Assembly (NCBI GenBank): GCA_016218925.1
Contig: JACRCR010000054.1
Location: 1 to 64,000, forward strand
Source of the DNA: Deltaproteobacteria bacterium
GTDB taxonomy: Bacteria > Desulfobacterota > Binatia > UBA1149 > CAITLU01
Length of the DNA stretch: 64,000 bases
Direction: 5' to 3'
The notes below the pieces were generated by a model. The model did not search any database. It was not told where the DNA came from and saw nothing but the letters and a program-made list of their open reading frames with translations. The position numbers and the translations under genes are program-made. This document shows, in pieces, positions 59,344 to 64,000 of this stretch. The number at the start of each line of letters is the position of its first letter. Position 1 is the stretch's first letter.

Positions 59344-60564
59344 TCACCTGCGCCGCGGGCGTCGCCCGCGCAGCGCGATGGCGCGATCGAGTATGCGATC
59401 GGCCAGTTCGTCCTTGGCGATCAATCCAATCTCTTGCTGATTGCCGTCGCGATCCACCAGCACGGCCGCGTTGGTTTCGGTTTCGAACCCCGCACCGGGG
59501 CTGGTCACGTCGTTGGCGACGATGAGATCGAGGCCTTTTCTGGTCAGTTTCTCGCGCGCGTGGCCGACTACGTCGTCGGTCTCGGCCGCAAACCCCACCA
59601 GCACCCGCGAACCGGGGACCTTGGCGAGCCCGGCCAGGATGTCGGCGTTCTCCTCCAGGACCAGCGTCAGGCCGGCTCCGGCCTTCTTCTTGATCTTGGC
59701 CGAGGCGGTCGATGCCGGCCGGTAATCCGCAACCGCTGCCACCATCACGACGAGCTCGCTGGCCGCGGTGCGCGACCGCAGAGCGTCGTTCATCTGCGCA
59801 GCGGTCTCGACGTCGACCCGGGTCACGCCTCGCGGCGTCGCCAGCGCGGTAGGGCCGCTGACCAACGTGACTTCGGCGCCGCGGCGCCACGCCGCAGCGG
59901 CAACCGCGTAGCCCATGCGACCGCTCGAGCGATTGGTGAGGTAGCGCACCGGGTCCAGGGGCTCGCGGGTCGGCCCGGCAGAGACCAGTACGCGCACTCC
60001 GCCAAGATCGCTCGGCGAGAGCGCCGCGGCGACCTCGGCCAGCAGCGTTTCCGGATCGGGTAGCCGCCCGGGGCCGTCGTAGCCGCACGCGAGCTCGCCG
60101 CTGTCGCTGGCCACGATTCGATGGCCGAACCCGGCCAGGACTTCGAGATTCCTCACCGTCGCCGGATGCGACAGCATGTGGCTGTTCATTGCCGGCGCGA
60201 CTACGACCGGCGCGCGCGTCACCAGCAGTGCAGCCGTGACGATGTCGTTGGCCATTCCCTGCGCCATGCGCGCGATCAAGTCCGCAGTGGCGGGCGCTAC
60301 CAGAACTACGTCGGCCGCGTCGGCGATGGCGATGTGTCCGATGCTGGCTTCGTCGGCGCCGTCGAACATGTCGATCGCGACGCGGTGACGCGACAGGGTC
60401 TGCAGCGTCAACGGTGTCAGGAACTCGCGCGCCGCGGGCGTCATCGCCACTTGCACGTCGCTGCCGCAGGCGCTCAGGCGCCGGACGATCTCGGCCGTCT
60501 TATATGCCGCGATCCCACCACCGACGCACAGAAGCACGCGCTTGCCGGAAAAAATGTGTTTCAC
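59344..60564 (-). CDS. coaBC: Bifunctional phosphopantothenoylcysteine decarboxylase/phosphopantothenate--cysteine ligase
   Basis: RVLLCVGGGIAAYKTAEIVRRL, APAMNSHMLSHPATVRNLEVL, VLVSAGPTREPLDPVRYLTNRSSGRMGYAVA. Confidence 0.95.
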   Translation of the reverse strand: MKHIFSGKRVLLCVGGGIAAYKTAEIVRRLSACGSDVQVAMTPAAREFLTPLTLQTLSRHRVAIDMFDGADEASIGHIAIADAADVVLVAPATADLIARMAQGMANDIVTAALLVTRAPVVVAPAMNSHMLSHPATVRNLEVLAGFGHRIVASDSGELACGYDGPGRLPDPETLLAEVAAALSPSDLGGVRVLVSAGPTREPLDPVRYLTNRSSGRMGYAVAAAAWRRGAEVTLVSGPTALATPRGVTRVDVETAAQMNDALRSRTAASELVVMVAAVADYRPASTASAKIKKKAGAGLTLVLEENADILAGLAKVPGSRVLVGFAAETDDVVGHAREKLTRKGLDLIVANDVTSPGAGFETETNAAVLVDRDGNQQEIGLIAKDELADRILDRAIALRGRRPRRR

Positions 60565-61577
60565 ACCGGCTCCTGAACCTTCTCATCGAGCCGGCTCAGG
60601 TCGCGCAGGCTCAGGCCTTCGCGCACCAGGAACACCATCCCGATCAGGTTCTGTGTAACGAACTGGGCCGCATGCAGCAGCAACGAGTAGCTGACCGCCG
60701 CGCTGCCTACCACGCCGTAGACCTGTTCGAGCGCGAGCTTGCAGCCCCACTCGAACTGCCCGACGAAGGCAGGCGCCGACGGGACCGATACTGCCAACGC
60801 TACCACGGTCGTCACGGTGATGCCGCCGCCGAGGAACGGCACGTCCAGGCCCAGCGCACGAAATCCGAACGCGAAGCCTACTGCGATGACGCACCAGATG
60901 TAGAGCGACCAGATGACCGCTCTCAGCATGGTTGCCGGATCGGTGATGGAGGACATGCCGTCGACGAACTCGTGCTCGAGACGTAGCACGACCGGCCCGA
61001 CGACCGGAATCTTCGCCCACAGTCGGTCCAGAACCGGCAGGACACGGCCCCTGTGGACGGTCACGAAGTAGGCGCCGCCGAAGGCGATCACGGTGATCGC
61101 GGCCACGGCCTCGGCTGCGTAGGTTACGGCGGGCGGGACGTCGGCGATCAGCACGATACCGATGCCGAAGACCGCCAGCGCCATCAGATCGAGCACCCGC
61201 TCGACGATCACGGTGGCGAAGGTGGTCGCCATTGAAAGGCCGGTACTACGTGCGACGAGGTAGGGTCTGGCGATCTCGCCTACGCGAAAAGGCAGCACCA
61301 TGTTGGCCATGAACCCGATCGCCGACGCCGAATAGATCGGCTCCATCGCGACGGCGCAGCCGTGGGAACGTTCCAGCAGGATGCGCCAGCGTTGGCTGCG
61401 CGCGTAGAGCACGTAGGCACCGAGCGGAAGCGTCAGAGCGATCCAGCGCAGGTCGGCCCTGGCGATCTCGGTGCCGATGGCGCCCCAGTCCTCGCCCCGC
61501 AGCGCGAGCCACAGAAAGAGGCCGGACAGAACCACCCCGGCCAGCAGCTGGATGGTTCGCGGTCCTCGCCTATTCAT
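60561..61577 (-). CDS. Lysylphosphatidylglycerol synthase TM region / UPF0104 family membrane protein
   Basis: MANMVLPFRVGEIARPYLVARSTGLSMATTFATVIVERVLDLMAL. Confidence 0.88.
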   Translation of the reverse strand: MNRRGPRTIQLLAGVVLSGLFLWLALRGEDWGAIGTEIARADLRWIALTLPLGAYVLYARSQRWRILLERSHGCAVAMEPIYSASAIGFMANMVLPFRVGEIARPYLVARSTGLSMATTFATVIVERVLDLMALAVFGIGIVLIADVPPAVTYAAEAVAAITVIAFGGAYFVTVHRGRVLPVLDRLWAKIPVVGPVVLRLEHEFVDGMSSITDPATMLRAVIWSLYIWCVIAVGFAFGFRALGLDVPFLGGGITVTTVVALAVSVPSAPAFVGQFEWGCKLALEQVYGVVGSAAVSYSLLLHAAQFVTQNLIGMVFLVREGLSLRDLSRLDEKVQEPV

Positions 61578-61616
61578 TCGACCTCAGGCGTGGGACCTCG
61601 GGCGTGCGCCGACGCC

Positions 61617-61952
61617 TCAGCGGCGGAAACGCGACGGAGGAGGATCGGGGATCTGCGCGTCCGGGTGGAACTCTTTCGCCCGCGCGAGCAGGACTTCCTC
61701 GGTCTCCGGGATATCCGGGTTCGGGATGCAGCAGTCGACCGGACACACAGCAGCGCACTGCTCCTGGTCGAAGAAGCCCACGCACTCCGTGCACTTTTCC
61801 GGAACGATGTAGTAGACGTCGTCAGAGATGGCGTCGTGCATGGAGCCGTCGGTGGCCTCGTACTGAACACCACCCTCGTAGATGGCCGTGTTCGGGCACT
61901 CGGGCTCGCAAGCTCCGCAGTTGATGCATTCTTCTGTGATCAGCGTGGCCAT
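61617..61952 (-). CDS. 4Fe-4S ferredoxin (YfhL-like)
   Basis: MATLITEECINCGACEPECPNTAIYEGG...CTECVGFFDQEQCAAVCPVDCCIPNPD. Confidence 0.94.
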   Translation of the reverse strand: MATLITEECINCGACEPECPNTAIYEGGVQYEATDGSMHDAISDDVYYIVPEKCTECVGFFDQEQCAAVCPVDCCIPNPDIPETEEVLLARAKEFHPDAQIPDPPPSRFRR

Positions 61953-62077
61953 ACCACGAATCTCCTGAGCAGCCGGGGAATTTTGCGGACTGTGTCACAC
62001 GCACCGGCAGGTGTAAAGTTGCGCCAGGCAGCCCCGCCTGTGCGTGTCTCCGGACCGTTTCGATTTGCCCGAAAGAT

Positions 62078-63079
62078 GTGATTGAGAGGGCCGCCGTGAC
62101 CCTGGATTCGCGTTCCCGCTCCCCACACGCCGCCACGCCGCTGCGCCTCATCGAAGGGGATCTGGCGCTCGTCGAGAAGCGCATCGCCGAGGTCATTCGC
62201 GCGCGCGAGCCGCGACTGACCGAGATCGCCGACTATCTGATCAATGCGGGTGGCAAGAGGGTCCGCCCTGCAGTGGCCCTGCTGGTGTTCCGGGCCTGCG
62301 GCGGCGCCGATGTCACCGACATGGTCGACCTGTCCGTGTCGCTCGAACTGATCCACACCGCCACCTTGCTCCACGACGACATCATCGATTCCAGCGACGT
62401 GCGCCGGGGCAAAGACGCCGCCCCGGTACGATTCGGAATCGCCGACACGCTGGTGACCGGCGATTTTCTATTCTCGAGGGCCTTCCAAGTATGCGGGCGC
62501 TTCGAGGAGAGCATCGTGAGTTGGGCGGCGGACGCCTGCGTGCAACTGACCGAGGGAGAGATTCTTCAGGGGCGCTTTCGGCGCAACACGACGGTCACCG
62601 AGCAAGACTATTTCGAGATCATCGCGCGCAAGACCGCGTCGCTCTTCGCAGTGGGAACCCGGATCGCGGCCTATCTTGCCAAGCTGCCTGGCGCCGAGGT
62701 CGATGCGATGGAGACTTGCGGCCGCGAGATCGGGGTGGCGTTCCAGATGATCGATGACGTCCTCGACATCGACGGTGATCCGGCCAAGACCGGCAAGCGC
62801 ATCGGGACCGACCTCGTCGACGGCAACCCCTCGCTGCCGATCGTGTGGGGACTGGAGATTCCTGCGGTCCGGCGCGCTTTCCTGGAAGAGAACTGCGGCG
62901 CTGCCGCGATCGAGGAAGCGCTGGCCGCTGTCAAGAAGAGCGGCGTCGCCTCGCGTGTGCGCGAAGGCGCGGTGGCTCACGCTCAGGCAGCGACTGCGAT
63001 CCTCGATCGCCTCCCCGCCTCGGATTTCCGCGACGCCATACGCGCGCTGGTCTGCGATCTCGTCGATCGTCAACTGTAG
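62078..63079 (+). CDS. Polyprenyl diphosphate synthase
   Basis: AGGKRVRPAVALLVFRACGG, LIHTATLLHDDIIDSSDVRRGKDAAPVRFG, FQMIDDVLDIDGDPAKTGKRIGTDLVDGN. Confidence 0.95.
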   Translation: MIERAAVTLDSRSRSPHAATPLRLIEGDLALVEKRIAEVIRAREPRLTEIADYLINAGGKRVRPAVALLVFRACGGADVTDMVDLSVSLELIHTATLLHDDIIDSSDVRRGKDAAPVRFGIADTLVTGDFLFSRAFQVCGRFEESIVSWAADACVQLTEGEILQGRFRRNTTVTEQDYFEIIARKTASLFAVGTRIAAYLAKLPGAEVDAMETCGREIGVAFQMIDDVLDIDGDPAKTGKRIGTDLVDGNPSLPIVWGLEIPAVRRAFLEENCGAAAIEEALAAVKKSGVASRVREGAVAHAQAATAILDRLPASDFRDAIRALVCDLVDRQL

Positions 63080-63135
63080 CCGACACCCGCCGAGAAGCGC
63101 GCGGCCAGGGCCGCGTTCGCGCACGGGATCCGGCT

Positions 63136-63384
63136 TCAGTGGGTGACTTCGGATTCGACGTGATTGGCGTCCCAGACCGCCCGGATGACGTGCTCGACGG
63201 CGACGAACTCGCGGTTCATGGCCACCAGCGAATCCAGAGCCTCGACCAGTTCGCTGCGGTCTCCACCGAGCGGCAGCTTGGGGTCGCAAAGGCGCGAAAG
63301 CCGCTGGGCCGCGGTCAGCAGGTCTTCGGAGGCGTGGCGCAGGTGAACCGCCATGTCGATAAAGCTCTGGTCGTCGATGATCAC
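63136..63384 (-). CDS. Small hypothetical protein, ~82 aa, predicted helical
   Basis: GTG start; VIIDDQSFIDMAVHLRHASEDLLTAAQRLSRLCDPKLPLGGDRSELVEALDSLVAMNREFVAVEHVIRAVWDANHVESEVTH. Confidence 0.55.
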   Translation of the reverse strand: MIIDDQSFIDMAVHLRHASEDLLTAAQRLSRLCDPKLPLGGDRSELVEALDSLVAMNREFVAVEHVIRAVWDANHVESEVTH

Positions 63385-63675
63385 TTGGAAGTCCCCCGTT
63401 GAGTGCGCCGCGGCCCCAGGCCCGGGCACCCCGATAATCGCAAGCGCCATGCCACTCGTGCCACCACTTTCTGTAAACTTCGCGACCCGGTGGACCGGCG
63501 ACGGAAACCTCGTGAATGTGGCTGCGACCCCGCCTTGCTGGTGCCAGGCGGCGGATTCGCGCCCGCCGGCCCTCCCGACGCGCGCGGACAGACTCGTGCG
63601 ACGCAGGCCAAATGCGTCCACGCCGTTACCATCCGCATCGCCCATCGCCTACTTCGGGTGCACAGGAGGATTGCC

Positions 63676-64000
63676 ATGCTGAAGCTCGACACGATTCTGA
63701 TGGGGAGTTCGATCGCCAAGGTGGCCGAAACCGCACGCGCCGCCGAGCGGCTGGGCTTTGACGGACTGATGACGGCTGAGACCTCGCACGATCCGTACCT
63801 GCCCTTGATGATCGCGGCAGAGCACACCGAAGCGGTCGAGCTCGGAACCTCGATTGCGGTGGCCTTCCCGCGCAGTCCGATGATCACCGCGCACACCGCG
63901 TGGGACTTGCAGGACTACTCGAGCGGGCGCTTCCTGCTCGGCCTCGGCACCCAGGTCAAAGGCCACAATGAGAAGCGCTTCAGTGTTCCGTGGGTGGCGC
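63676..64000 (+). CDS. LLM-class (luciferase-like, probable F420-dependent) oxidoreductase, N-terminal part; continues beyond window
   Basis: MLKLDTILMGSSIAKVAETARAAERLGFDGLMTAETSHDPYLPLMIAAEHTEAVELGTSIAVAFPRSPMITAHTAWDLQDYSSGRFLLGLGTQ; RBS aggagg upstream. Confidence 0.9.
   Translation, partial: MLKLDTILMGSSIAKVAETARAAERLGFDGLMTAETSHDPYLPLMIAAEHTEAVELGTSIAVAFPRSPMITAHTAWDLQDYSSGRFLLGLGTQVKGHNEKRFSVPWVA

Overview
The window is a 64 kb, high-GC, gene-dense bacterial chromosome segment. Gene content suggests a Binatota- or deltaproteobacteria-like organism, but this is inference only. Most of it is core metabolism and information processing. On the minus strand there is a near-continuous block running rimP-nusA-ylxR-infB-DUF503-rbfA-truB-rpsO-pnp-M16 peptidase-dut-purB-purS-purQ-purL-purF. 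A second minus-strand block runs UDG-nfeD-slipin-queA-tgt-yajC-secD-secF. Other core genes include nadA, nadB, pgsA, coaBC, greA, a PlsB-like acyltransferase, a mannose-1-phosphate guanylyltransferase, queG, trmI and a polyprenyl synthase. There are two tRNA genes (Cys and Gly). The left ~10 kb is more accessory: RES/Xre and BrnT/BrnA toxin-antitoxin modules bracket a PQQ/haem c alcohol dehydrogenase next to tRNA-Cys, with a 31-bp tandem repeat. The most unusual gene is a single ORF fusing a complete rhomboid intramembrane protease to a DUF1329 domain. Other points of interest are an SD-sequestering hairpin in the pnp leader, a 12-bp periodic repeat in the start region of the bolA-like gene, two adjacent small zinc-ribbon proteins (one below the ORF-track length cutoff), and an exported zinc-dependent phospholipase C-like protein. 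No CRISPR array, prophage or IS element was seen. All family assignments come from reading the translations; no database search was run.
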